Below, piece by piece: positions 1 to 6,855 of a DNA stretch of 6,967 bases. Below the pieces are notes generated by a model, which had not been told where the DNA came from, did no database searches, and saw only the letters and a program-made list of their open reading frames with translations. The position numbers were made by a program, and so were the translations under genes. Source of the stretch: Thermoflexales bacterium (GTDB lineage Bacteria > Chloroflexota > Anaerolineae > Fen-1058); the NCBI GenBank assembly GCA_030834835.1, contig JAUQXD010001365.1, positions 1 to 6,967 on the forward strand. Reading direction: 5' to 3'. Position 1 is the first letter of the stretch. Each line of letters begins with the position of its first letter.

Positions 1-178
1 TGACGATCAAGAGTTCGTCGCCGCTCTGGACGTAGCCGATGGGCGTTGTATACGGCTTACCGCTCTTGCGACCGGTCACAGTGATCAGCAACATGTTCTT
101 GCTCAGCAGGCCATGCAGCGGTGAATGAAGCAGGAACGACACGACGGGATTGCCGATTTGATTACGCCAGTTGCTCAT
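1..178 (-). CDS. DUF385 / deazaflavin-dependent nitroreductase-family protein, N-terminal part
   Basis: This is the first 59 codons of a gene that runs off the left edge. The protein starts MSNWRNQIGNPVVSFLLHSP and continues to a LLITVTGRKSGKPYTTPIGY segment and then GDELLIV. A short amphipathic N-terminal helix, then an L-x-TVTGRxSG-x-x-Y-T-x-P-x-x-Y strand pair, is the recognisable start of the DUF385 family. Its known members (Ddn, Fgd-related F420H2-dependent quinone reductases) use a split-barrel fold to bind deazaflavin F420 or FMN. The ATG at 178 is supported by an AGGAG at 189-185 (minus), six nucleotides upstream. Only 17 nt separate it from the stop of the SLC13 permease, so the two genes are probably co-transcribed. 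The cofactor, F420 or flavin, cannot be decided from this part. The C-terminal half is missing. Confidence 0.82.
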   Translation of the reverse strand, partial: MSNWRNQIGNPVVSFLLHSPLHGLLSKNMLLITVTGRKSGKPYTTPIGYVQSGDELLIV

Positions 179-195
179 GAGAGTCTCCTGTCCCA

Positions 196-1995
196 TTAAC
201 CGCGCAGCCCCAGCGCGATCAACGCCACGATCACGGCGATCAACACCACGGTTAGCGGCGCGCCTACTCGCACAAAGTCACTGAATTTGTAGCCGCCCGG
301 CCCCATGACCAAAATGTTGACCGGATGACCGAGCGGAGCCATGAAGGCTAACGATCCGCCGTAAGCCACCGCCAGCGCGAACCAACGCGGATCGATCTGC
401 GCGGCCTGCGCGGTCTGGATGGCGATCGGCGCGAGGATCGCCACGGCGGCGGGACCGCTCATCACCTGCGTCAGGAGCATCGTCATCACGACCAGCCCGG
501 TGACGATTGCCACCGGCCCGATCGGTCCCAGGCCGCCCACCAACACCGAACCGATCTGCAGCGCGACGCCAGTCTTGGTCAGGGCCAGGCCGACCGGCAG
601 CATCGCCGCGATCAGGAAAATACTCTTCCACTCGATGGCCTGATAGGCTTCGTCCATTGATAATGCGCCAATCAGCACCATGGCCAGCGCGCCGGCCAGC
701 ATCGCTTCGGCGGTCGCCAGCCAGCCCAGCGCGGCCACGATGATGGTGGCAGCCATAATCGCGATGGCGAATGGCATCTTGTTGGTGCGCAGCGTGTCGT
801 CCACCGTCTCGGTCAGCACGATGAAGTCGCCTTCGCTGTGCAGCACATTCATGCGGCGGCGCGCGCCCAGCACCAGCAAGGCATCACCCAGTTGCAGCGG
901 CATATCGGCCAGACCCACGCGGCGCGGCCGTCCTTTGCGCCAGATGGCGATGACGCTCAAATCGAATTTCTCGCGGAAGTGCAGGGCCCGCAGGGTCTTG
1001 CCCGCCGCCTGCGAACGGGGCGACAACACCACTTCCCACAACGCCATCGTATCCGAGGTGAGCTGCTCAAAGGTGATGGTCTCCGGGCGAATCTCCAGCC
1101 CGCGCGAGCGCAGCGCCTCGATCTGCTCTTCACGGGCTTGCAGGTAGATCACGTCATCCGCATGGAGCGGTTCATTGGGTGCCGGTGCCAGCCGCGATTT
1201 GCCGTGGCGCAAGATCGCGATCACATTGACGCCCAGCTTCTCGCCAAGACCGATCTCCGCCAGCGTCCGATCGAGCAGCGGGGATCGATCGGGGACGCGC
1301 GCCTTCACCCAGCGTTCGTGCAGGCCATACACTTCCGGCAGCTGCGCGTGCGACATCGACATGAGTCGCGTCCAATCGGCCGGGGCGCGACGGGGTAAAC
1401 TGCGTCGTCCGATCAAGAGCATGTATAGCAAGCCGATGACGACCAGCGGCAAGCCGATCGGTGCGAAGTCCAGCAGGCTAAACGGCGCGTAACCGGCGTC
1501 ACGCATGGCGGCGCTGACGAGGATGTTGGATGTGGTAAGCAACGTCGCCATGCCGCCCAACAGCGTGCCAAAGGCCAGCGGCATCAGCAATTTTGAGGGG
1601 CTGATCTTGCGTTCGCGCGCGATGCCGATCGTGGCGGGCAGCAGCACGGCGGCCGCGGCGATGTTGTTCATAAACAGCGAAAGCGCCGCACCGGCCAGCA
1701 TCAGTACCGTGATCAGGCGTACTTCACCGCGCCCGCCCAGCCGCATCAAACGCGCGCCCAGCACACGCGTCGCGCCGGTTCGAGCGAGTCCGGCTGTCAA
1801 GATATAGATCGCGCCGATGGTGATCACGGCTGATCGGCTAAAGCCCGACAGCGTTTCTTGCGGCGTCAAAATACCGATCGCGCCCAGCGTGACCAGCAGC
1901 AACAGCGCCACCAGATCGGCGCGCAGCCACTCGGTGACGAAGAGAATGCCTGCGCCGATCAGCAAGACTAACAGCACAATGCCTGAGAAGGTCAT
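196..1995 (-). CDS. SLC13/DASS-family permease with two TrkA-C (RCK_C) domains
   Basis: A 599-residue inner-membrane anion transporter or Na+ symporter of the SLC13 (DASS/ArsB-NhaD) superfamily. The N-terminal half has hydrophobic segments at about residues 4-44, 56-70, 95-125, 137-163 and 176-196. It includes the conserved SLFMNNIAAAAVLLP region (106-120) and TTSNILVSA (154-162). A soluble middle follows with two RCK_C domains, about 225-297 and 318-390, each ending in a DxxxLxARE/DALLVLGAR-type strand. The C-terminal half (about 408-599) carries GPAAVAILAPIAI (514-526) and the MAPLGHPVNILVMGPGGYKF signature (552-571). This layout matches bacterial and algal SAC1/SLT-like permeases, some linked to sulfate. 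The substrate here is not assignable. I chose the ATG at 1995, not a TTG at 2082: the TTG lies inside the terminator hairpin of the ligase gene and gives 29 residues unlike the family start, whereas 1995 has GAGG at 2008-2005 and follows a TATAAT box. Confidence 0.88.
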   Translation of the reverse strand: MTFSGIVLLVLLIGAGILFVTEWLRADLVALLLLVTLGAIGILTPQETLSGFSRSAVITIGAIYILTAGLARTGATRVLGARLMRLGGRGEVRLITVLMLAGAALSLFMNNIAAAAVLLPATIGIARERKISPSKLLMPLAFGTLLGGMATLLTTSNILVSAAMRDAGYAPFSLLDFAPIGLPLVVIGLLYMLLIGRRSLPRRAPADWTRLMSMSHAQLPEVYGLHERWVKARVPDRSPLLDRTLAEIGLGEKLGVNVIAILRHGKSRLAPAPNEPLHADDVIYLQAREEQIEALRSRGLEIRPETITFEQLTSDTMALWEVVLSPRSQAAGKTLRALHFREKFDLSVIAIWRKGRPRRVGLADMPLQLGDALLVLGARRRMNVLHSEGDFIVLTETVDDTLRTNKMPFAIAIMAATIIVAALGWLATAEAMLAGALAMVLIGALSMDEAYQAIEWKSIFLIAAMLPVGLALTKTGVALQIGSVLVGGLGPIGPVAIVTGLVVMTMLLTQVMSGPAAVAILAPIAIQTAQAAQIDPRWFALAVAYGGSLAFMAPLGHPVNILVMGPGGYKFSDFVRVGAPLTVVLIAVIVALIALGLRG

Positions 1996-2014
1996 GATGA
2001 CTTGCCTCAGCCCG

Positions 2015-2020
2015 ATTATA
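2015..2020 (-). promoter_or_regulatory. Candidate -10 box (TATAAT) for the permease operon
   Basis: Read on the minus strand, positions 2020-2015 spell an exact TATAAT in an otherwise GC-rich gap. It lies between the ligase terminator (2105-2081) and the permease ATG at 1995. No good TTGACA-like -35 sits 16-18 nt upstream (CTCCCC there), and there is no TGn extension, so the -10 match is the only evidence. A start site about 7 nt downstream would give a leader of only about 13 nt that still carries the GAGG ribosome site. Confidence 0.4.
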
Positions 2021-2080
2021 CTCGCGCCGTTAGAATCGGGGAGCCGATTGGCGATACGAGAAAGCGGGTCGCCAAAACAC

Positions 2081-2105
2081 AAGACGGGTCACGTGGACCC
2101 GTCTT
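2081..2105 (-). terminator. Intrinsic terminator of the formate-THF ligase gene
   Basis: A perfect 10-bp inverted repeat, AAGACGGGTC / GACCCGTCTT, with a 5-nt loop (2091-2095). It starts 31 nt after the ligase stop codon. On the minus strand the stem is followed by a moderately T-rich GTGTTTTGG stretch (2080-2072), which fits rho-independent termination. It separates the ligase from the permease unit. The T tract is interrupted, so efficiency may be partial. Confidence 0.75.
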
Positions 2106-2136
2106 GAATTGACTTGCAAAGTGAAACCGGTAACGG

Positions 2137-4137
2137 CTAGAACAGTCCCAGTACCTTGCCGGTCTTCAAGTCCAGATCGACGTCGAAGAAGACCGGGCGA
2201 GTGGGCAGGCCCGGCATCGTGCGCATGGTGCCGACGAGCGGATACAGGAAGCCCGCGCCTACGCTGGCGCGCACGTCCGTAATCGGGATGCGGAAGCCGG
2301 TGGGTGCGCCCTTGATGGCGGCATCGGCCGTGAACGACAGGTGCGTCTTCGCCATGCAGATCGGCAGTTTGTCGAAGCCCAGGCGCGTGTATAGTTCCAC
2401 CTTCGCTTCGGCTTCGGGCGTGTAGTCCACGCCTTCTGCGCCGTAGAATTTGGCGATGGTTTCGATCTTGTCCTTGATCGACGCTTCGACCGGATACAGA
2501 AATTGGAATTGCTTCGGCTTGTTGGCGGCGGCCATCACGGCATGGGCCAGATCGAGCGCGCCCTTACCGCCGTGCATCCAGTGCGTGCACTTGTACGCGC
2601 CTTCCGCACCGGCTTCGACCGCGTACTTGCGCACCAGTTCGATTTCGGCATCCGTATCATCTTTGAACGAGTTCACCGCCACGACGACGGGCACGCCGTA
2701 TTGTCTAGCGTTGTGAATGTGGCGCACCATGTTGGGCATGCCCTTCTCCAGCAGCTCCAGATTCTCGCTGGTGTAAGCCGGATCGAGCGGGCGGCCCGCC
2801 ACAACCTTCGGCCCGCCGCCGTGCATCTTTAGCGCGCGGATCGTCGCCACCAGCACCACCACGTCTGGCACCAGGCCAGAGTAGCGGCACTTGATGTCCA
2901 TGAATTTCTCCATGCCGATGTCAGCGCCGAAGCCCGATTCGGTGATCACATAGCCGCCTTCGCCCACCAACTTCAGCGCAATCTGATCGGCCACGATGGA
3001 TGATTGCCCGTGCGCGATGTTGGCGAACGGGCCGGCATGCACGAAGGCGGGCGTGCCTTCCAGCGTCTGCATCAGGTTGGGCATGATGGCGTCTTTCATC
3101 AAAACGGTCAACGCCCCGGCCACGCCCAGATCTTCGGCCGTCAACGCCTCGCCGCGTGTATTGGTGCCGAAGACCATCCGGCCCAATCGATCGCGCATAT
3201 CGGCTAACGACGTGGTCAACGCCAGAATCGCCATGATTTCAGAGGCCACCGTGATGTCGTAGCCCGTGAGCCGCTCGTTGCCTTTTTCATCCGCACCCAG
3301 GCCCACCTGAATCTTGCGCAGCAGTCGATCGTTGATGTCCACCACGCGCTGCCAGGTGATGCTGGCCGGATCGATGTCCAGGCGGAACATGCGGCGCTTG
3401 TCTTCGGTCGACATATCGGCCAGCGTCTCAGCCTGGATGCCCAGCTTCGCCAGGCGCTTGCGCTGCGACGGCGTGAATTGGCCGTTGGCCGTCATGCTCT
3501 TCGCGAGCTTATCGTCGTCGGCTTGCGCGCGCTCGTGCAGCATGCGCGCATCGATCGCGGCGGCCATCAAGTTGTTCGCCGCCGTAATCGCGTGGATGTC
3601 GCCCGTCAGATGGAGGTTGAAATCTTCCATCGGGATGATTTGCGAGTAGCCGCCGCCGGCCGCGCCGCCCTTGATGCCGAACGTCGGGCCTTGCGAGGGC
3701 TGTCGAATGCAGGTGAAGACCTTCTTCCCCAGGTGAGAGCCTAATGCTTGCGACAGCCCAACGGTCGTCGTGGTCTTGCCTTCGCCCAGCGGTGTCGGCG
3801 TGATGGCGGTCACGTCGATGTATTTGCCGTTCTTGCGCCGCGCCAGCCGCTCGCGCACAGCCAGATGAACCTTAGCCTTATACGGGCCAAAGAGTTCCAG
3901 ATCGGTGGGCTTCAGGCCGAGTTCTTCCGCAATCTGCAGAATGGGCTTGAGTTTGCCGGCCTGCGCAATGTCGATGTCGCTAGGCACCGGTGACAGCAGT
4001 TTCAGCTTCGTCGGCTTAAAGCCCGACTTCGTCGGGGCCGGCTTTGCTGCCGCGGCACTTTTGGTCGCTGCCTTCGCAGGTGCCGCTTTCTTCGCGGCGG
4101 CTTTCTTGACCGGCCTGACAACTTTCTTCGTAGGCAT
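2137..4137 (-). CDS. fhs: Formate-tetrahydrofolate ligase, long (C1-THF-synthase-like) form with Lys/Ala-rich N-terminal tail
   Basis: Cytoplasmic enzyme that joins formate to tetrahydrofolate with ATP, giving 10-formyl-THF. This is the entry step for formate in one-carbon metabolism and in the methyl branch of the Wood-Ljungdahl route. The catalytic part starts at about residue 53 ([14 protein letters not shown]). It shows the P-loop [15 protein letters not shown] (113-127), the [20 protein letters not shown] block (145-164), [16 protein letters not shown] (174-189), [18 protein letters not shown] (360-377), [13 protein letters not shown] (400-412), [13 protein letters not shown] (516-528) and the C-terminal [14 protein letters not shown]...MPGLPTRP. 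At 666 residues it exceeds the usual roughly 557 of monofunctional bacterial enzymes. An extra segment at about 204-262 ([10 protein letters not shown]...[14 protein letters not shown]) is like the one in eukaryotic C1-THF synthase. Residues 1-48 are low-complexity (13 Lys, 1 Arg, 13 Ala, no acidic residue). The ATG at 4137 has AAGGAG six nt upstream. There is no adjacent folD. Confidence 0.97.
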   Translation of the reverse strand: MPTKKVVRPVKKAAAKKAAPAKAATKSAAAAKPAPTKSGFKPTKLKLLSPVPSDIDIAQAGKLKPILQIAEELGLKPTDLELFGPYKAKVHLAVRERLARRKNGKYIDVTAITPTPLGEGKTTTTVGLSQALGSHLGKKVFTCIRQPSQGPTFGIKGGAAGGGYSQIIPMEDFNLHLTGDIHAITAANNLMAAAIDARMLHERAQADDDKLAKSMTANGQFTPSQRKRLAKLGIQAETLADMSTEDKRRMFRLDIDPASITWQRVVDINDRLLRKIQVGLGADEKGNERLTGYDITVASEIMAILALTTSLADMRDRLGRMVFGTNTRGEALTAEDLGVAGALTVLMKDAIMPNLMQTLEGTPAFVHAGPFANIAHGQSSIVADQIALKLVGEGGYVITESGFGADIGMEKFMDIKCRYSGLVPDVVVLVATIRALKMHGGGPKVVAGRPLDPAYTSENLELLEKGMPNMVRHIHNARQYGVPVVVAVNSFKDDTDAEIELVRKYAVEAGAEGAYKCTHWMHGGKGALDLAHAVMAAANKPKQFQFLYPVEASIKDKIETIAKFYGAEGVDYTPEAEAKVELYTRLGFDKLPICMAKTHLSFTADAAIKGAPTGFRIPITDVRASVGAGFLYPLVGTMRTMPGLPTRPVFFDVDLDLKTGKVLGLF

Positions 4138-4143
4138 TGCTTT

Positions 4144-4149
4144 CTCCTT
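4144..4149 (-). promoter_or_regulatory. Ribosome binding site that fixes the ligase start upstream of the basic tail
   Basis: On the minus strand 4149-4144 read AAGGAG, six nucleotides before the ATG at 4137. It is the best Shine-Dalgarno match near the gene. It matters because the first 48 residues are not part of the catalytic family, and one might otherwise trim the start. No in-frame ATG follows until residue 170, and the one GTG near the domain border (residue 51) has no such site. Confidence 0.8.
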
Positions 4150-4179
4150 GGTTAAGATGTGGGGATCCGGGTGGTTTGA

Positions 4180-4205
4180 CCTCGCAGTAGAGGCAGCTGG
4201 CGAGG
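4180..4205 (-). other. Small hairpin in the ligase mRNA leader
   Basis: GCGAGG (4200-4205) and CCTCGC (4180-4185) form a perfect 6-bp GC-rich stem, with possible extra AG/CT pairs inside after one bulged base. It lies between the candidate promoter and the ribosome site. It could influence stability or translation of the leader. I recognise no known riboswitch class in it, and a 6-bp stem can occur by chance. Confidence 0.3.
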
Positions 4206-4215
4206 ATTAACTTGT

Positions 4216-4221
4216 AGTATA
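4216..4221 (-). promoter_or_regulatory. Candidate -10 box (TATACT) for the ligase gene
   Basis: On the minus strand 4221-4216 read TATACT (five of six to TATAAT), about 80 nt before the ligase ATG. They sit inside an imperfect palindrome, GTAG-GATATA-CTAC, that could be an operator. No convincing -35 is present at 16-18 nt. A start site near 4209 would give a leader of about 70 nt. Confidence 0.35.
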
Positions 4222-4284
4222 TCCTACTGGCGTTAACCCCGCATCCCTAGTGGCGAATGTCACAGTCACATAAGATACCCGTCA

Positions 4285-4317
4285 TGGTGCGGGGCCGTCG
4301 AACCCCGATTGGCACCA
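4285..4317. repeat. Imperfect hairpin next to the long inverted repeat
   Basis: TGGTGCGGGG (4285-4294) can pair with CCCC (4303-4306) and GCACCA (4312-4317), leaving GATTG (4307-4311) as a bulge and an 8-nt loop. It overlaps the outer arm of the larger repeat by two bases. Neither strand has a T run after it, so it does not look like a normal terminator. It may help end or protect the kinase mRNA 3' end. Confidence 0.4.
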
Positions 4318-4444
4318 ATTCTCAATGTGTCATTCCGAGGAGCATTGTGTGCGACGAGGAATCTCTGGCCCGGCCAGCCACGCCGCCTGCCGCGCGAGAG
4401 ATTCCTCGCCTCGCTCGGAATGACACCAGCCAAAATGAGAATTG
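4316..4444. repeat. Long imperfect inverted repeat of the TGTCATTCCGAG...CGAGGAATCTCT type
   Basis: Three nested arm pairs are visible. The outer pair is CAATTCTCA (4316-4324) with TGAGAATTG (4436-4444). The middle pair is TGTCATTCCGAG (4328-4339) with CTCGGAATGACA (4414-4425). The inner pair is CGAGGAATCTCT (4355-4366) with AGAGATTCCTCG (4397-4408). The left side has 15 nt between middle and inner arms (4340-4354), the right side 5 nt (4409-4413), so one arm carries extra or diverged sequence. The centre (4367-4396) is very GC-rich. From memory, the core words occur as dispersed intergenic palindromes in many bacterial genomes. No transposase is present, so it may be a non-autonomous element or a structural repeat. 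It lies between the kinase stop and the ligase promoter. Short ORFs across it on both strands are by-products. Confidence 0.85.
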
Positions 4445-4510
4445 CTGCTCGATCGGCTTTCCCTGAGCGTTCGGATACGACAAACTGCCGGAGCCTGCGG
4501 CCCAACCTGC

Positions 4511-6667
4511 CTATGTTTGCGCCGTCTTCAGCCACACCACGAAGGCCGCGCCCCGGCCCGGCTGCGAATCGACGGTGATGTGCCCGCCAAGCTGCCCGAT
4601 AATCCGTTGGGCAATCGCCAGACCCACGCCGGCGCCCGGCGTCCGATAATCCGCGGCAGCTTTACCGCGATAGAACGGTTCGAAAATATGCGGCAAATCG
4701 TTGGCCGAGATGCCCGGGCCGGTGTCGCGCACCTCGATGGTCACCCACGTCCGATCGGTGTCGCCGGGAGCGGCGCGCAGCGTGATCGCGCCGCCATGTG
4801 GCGTATAGTTCAGGGCATTGGCCAGCAAGTGAACGAACACCTGCCGCAGCAAAGCGCGATCGGTGGTCAGCCGGGGCAAGTCGGGCGACGGGTGCAGCGA
4901 TAGCGTGAGTTGGCGTTCGAGGGCCGCTTCGGCGTGAGCGGTCATCACTTCATGCACCAGTGTGTTGACGTCCAGCAACTCGTGGCGTACGTCGAGCGTG
5001 TCCGGGTTCAGGTGTGAAATATCCAGCAGATCGTCGATCAGGCGGTGCAGCCGATCGGCCTGCTGCCGTAAGGTTTCCATGTATTGATCGTGATTCTCGA
5101 GCTTGCCGCGCTTCAGCAACTCAAGATAGAGCTTGATGTTGGTCAGCGGCGTGAGCAGTTCGTGGCTGATGCGCCCGATGAATTCGTCTTTCAGCTGATC
5201 GAGCTCGGTCAGGCGCACATTGGCGTCGAGCAGTTCGTGCGTTCGTTCGGCCACCCGCCGTTCCAGCGCGGTGTTCATAGCGCGCAGCGTCTCTTCCACC
5301 CGCATCTGATCGGTCACATCCCAGAAAGCGCCCTGGATGCCGATCACGTGTTGGTCGGCGTCATACAGTGGGGTCTTGACGACCTGCACGTAGGTTTTGG
5401 CGCCGGCGATCGGCTGGTGTTCCTCGACGGTCTTTAAGGTTTCTCCGGTCGTCATGATGTGTTGATCGTCGGCTCGATATTTCTCCGCCAGATCGGGCGG
5501 ATGCAAATCGTAGTCGGTCTTGCCCAGGATGTCGACCAGCGACCGGTTCTGCGTGCGGCAATACAGGGTGTTGGCGAAGGTGAAGCGGCCGTCGGCGTCT
5601 TTGCGGAAGATACTCAGCGGCAGCGTCTCAACCAGCGAATGATACAGGGCTTCTGACCAGCGCAGCGCCTCTTCCAGCTGCCGGCGCGCGGTAATGTCGT
5701 GCCCGATCCCGACGAGACCCACAATCGTTCCCTGGCTGTCACGGAGCGGCAACTTGGTGGTCAAGATCCAGCGCGAATTACCATTGGCATCGATGTTTGG
5801 TTCTTCGTGGTCAATCAATGCCTGGCCGGTTTGGATGAGGGTCTGTTCGTCGGCGTAGAAGCGCGCCGCCAGTGACGGCGGGTAATAATCCCGATCGGTC
5901 TTGTCCAGTAATCCTTCGGGCGCAACGGCTCCCATGTGGCGCGCGATGGAGTGGTTACCAAGCAGGAACCGGCTCTCGGCGTCTTTGACATAGATGAGGT
6001 CTGGCAGGTTGTCGATGAGCGTGCGCAGCAAGTCGTGTTCACGCGCCAACGCCTTTTCCACCCGCTCGCGTTCGGCAATCTCGCGTTCGGCCCGCCGCAG
6101 CGACTGGCGTTCCGATCGCAGGGCGATGAAAGTCAACAGGCCCATCAGGCCGAAGAGTGCCGTGTAGACTACCCAGTGCGTGACCGTGCCGATGGTATTG
6201 TGCGGCGGCAGCCACCCGGCGTTCTCGGCCAGGATTAAGCCGAGGACCGCCAGTGAGCTCAGCGCAGTCGTCACAATAATGCCGGTCAAGTCAAACAACA
6301 GCCCGGCGCCAATCACCAGCCCCACATAGTACGCGGTGGTCGGCGTCTGGGCGGTGCCCAGGCCCACGCTAATGACCGTAATACACACTCCACCGTACAC
6401 CAGAATCCCGATGCCGGCCGGTTCCACCCGGCCCTGGCGCAGCCAGCGGTACAGCACCAGGCAGACCACCAGGGTGGTGGCCACGGTGGCCGTGACGATC
6501 GCCGGGGTCTGGCCGCCAAGCCAGATAGCGATCAGAACAACCACAGCATGTGTCAGGGCGAGGATCAGACCGGTGTTGACCAGGCTGGCACGGCGAGTCC
6601 TGATTTCGTCGTCCGGGAACACCGGCGGAGAAAATTGGCGCTTTATATAAAGGAACATGCACATCAT
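4511..6667 (-). CDS. Membrane-bound PAS-PAS sensor histidine kinase
   Basis: A 718-residue inner-membrane sensor kinase that should autophosphorylate on histidine and pass the phosphate to a response regulator. The N-terminal region has six likely membrane segments (about 31-51, 54-74, 84-103, 111-126, 128-147 and 165-183) with little periplasmic sequence. A short coiled linker (about 184-212) leads to two PAS domains, about 213-330 and 338-455, both with a (G/D)KTDxDxxPP motif and a final DIT/DVT. A coiled coil follows (456-494). The HisKA H-box is FIGRISHELLTPL with phospho-acceptor His502; it has Leu where Arg is more usual after SHEL. The ATPase has the N-box (Asn617), G1 DTGPGIS (648-654), F-box FEPF (662-665) and G2 GAGVGLAIAQ (678-687), so it looks active. 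There is no receiver domain and no adjacent regulator. The start is the ATG at 6667. A second ATG at 6664 and a third at 6658 are possible, since the only purine stretch (AGAG) abuts 6667 and is nine nt from 6658. The signal is unknown. Confidence 0.95.
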   Translation of the reverse strand: MMCMFLYIKRQFSPPVFPDDEIRTRRASLVNTGLILALTHAVVVLIAIWLGGQTPAIVTATVATTLVVCLVLYRWLRQGRVEPAGIGILVYGGVCITVISVGLGTAQTPTTAYYVGLVIGAGLLFDLTGIIVTTALSSLAVLGLILAENAGWLPPHNTIGTVTHWVVYTALFGLMGLLTFIALRSERQSLRRAEREIAERERVEKALAREHDLLRTLIDNLPDLIYVKDAESRFLLGNHSIARHMGAVAPEGLLDKTDRDYYPPSLAARFYADEQTLIQTGQALIDHEEPNIDANGNSRWILTTKLPLRDSQGTIVGLVGIGHDITARRQLEEALRWSEALYHSLVETLPLSIFRKDADGRFTFANTLYCRTQNRSLVDILGKTDYDLHPPDLAEKYRADDQHIMTTGETLKTVEEHQPIAGAKTYVQVVKTPLYDADQHVIGIQGAFWDVTDQMRVEETLRAMNTALERRVAERTHELLDANVRLTELDQLKDEFIGRISHELLTPLTNIKLYLELLKRGKLENHDQYMETLRQQADRLHRLIDDLLDISHLNPDTLDVRHELLDVNTLVHEVMTAHAEAALERQLTLSLHPSPDLPRLTTDRALLRQVFVHLLANALNYTPHGGAITLRAAPGDTDRTWVTIEVRDTGPGISANDLPHIFEPFYRGKAAADYRTPGAGVGLAIAQRIIGQLGGHITVDSQPGRGAAFVVWLKTAQT

Positions 6668-6817
6668 CTCTGGTTATGATTGATAAACACTACTGATACA
6701 CCTGATCGTACGCTTTAATCGATAGGCCGTCAGTCACAATTGAAATCTATATCACCGACAAGTGTCAGATCAATAAACATCGTACAGTCGTCAAACGCCA
6801 AAAACGCCGAATACGAT
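6668..6817 (-). promoter_or_regulatory. AT-rich intergenic region, presumed promoter of the kinase
   Basis: This stretch between the upstream terminator and the kinase start is clearly richer in A and T than the genes around it. Two weak sigma70-like pairs can be read on the minus strand: CTGACG (6733-6728), 17 nt, TACGAT (6710-6705); and TTGATC (6773-6768), 16 nt, TATAGA (6751-6746). Each hexamer matches only about four of six positions. Two words occur twice in the same order, ATAAACA (6683-6689, 6773-6779) and ATCGTAC (6705-6711, 6779-6785), and could be regulator sites. No ORF is supported here. Confidence 0.35.
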
Positions 6818-6853
6818 AAAAACTCGCGCCCGGGAGTGTCGGGCGCGGGCGAG
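6818..6853 (-). terminator. Strong intrinsic terminator after the partial upstream gene
   Basis: On the minus strand a GC-rich arm (6853-6840) pairs with CGGGCGCGAG (6832-6823) around a 7-nt loop (6839-6833). Ten pairs form if four bases of the left arm bulge. The stem is followed directly by TTTTT (6822-6818). It begins 2 nt after the stop codon of the partial gene. It makes the kinase a separate transcription unit. Confidence 0.88.
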
Positions 6854-6855
6854 GT

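Noticed and set aside
838..1398. A 186-codon open frame on the plus strand
   Set aside because: It lies wholly antisense to the SLC13 permease RCK_C region; its Gln/Arg/His-rich translation has no family features and is typical of a shadow frame in GC-rich DNA.
1996..2082. N-terminal extension of the permease from a TTG at 2082
   Set aside because: The TTG overlaps the terminator hairpin of the ligase, a TATAAT box lies inside the extension, and the extra 29 residues do not look like a family N terminus.
4316..4444. CRISPR or tandem-repeat array
   Set aside because: The repeats are inverted arms of one palindrome, not regularly spaced direct repeats with spacers.
4485..4510. Terminator directly after the kinase stop
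   Set aside because: A GCCG...CGGC stem of about 4 bp can be drawn but is short, and no T run follows; the evidence is too weak to call.
4266..4535. An 89-codon minus-strand frame with a GVIPSEARNLSRG segment
   Set aside because: That peptide is the translation of the inverted repeat; the frame also overlaps the kinase 3' end, so it is a repeat by-product and not a gene.
4442..4903. A 153-codon plus-strand frame
   Set aside because: Antisense to the conserved ATPase domain of the histidine kinase and without recognisable features.
6641..6652. Perfect palindrome CTTTATATAAAG as an operator or -10 box
   Set aside because: It falls in codons 6-9 of the kinase when the ATG at 6667 is used, and no convincing start codon with a ribosome site lies downstream of it.
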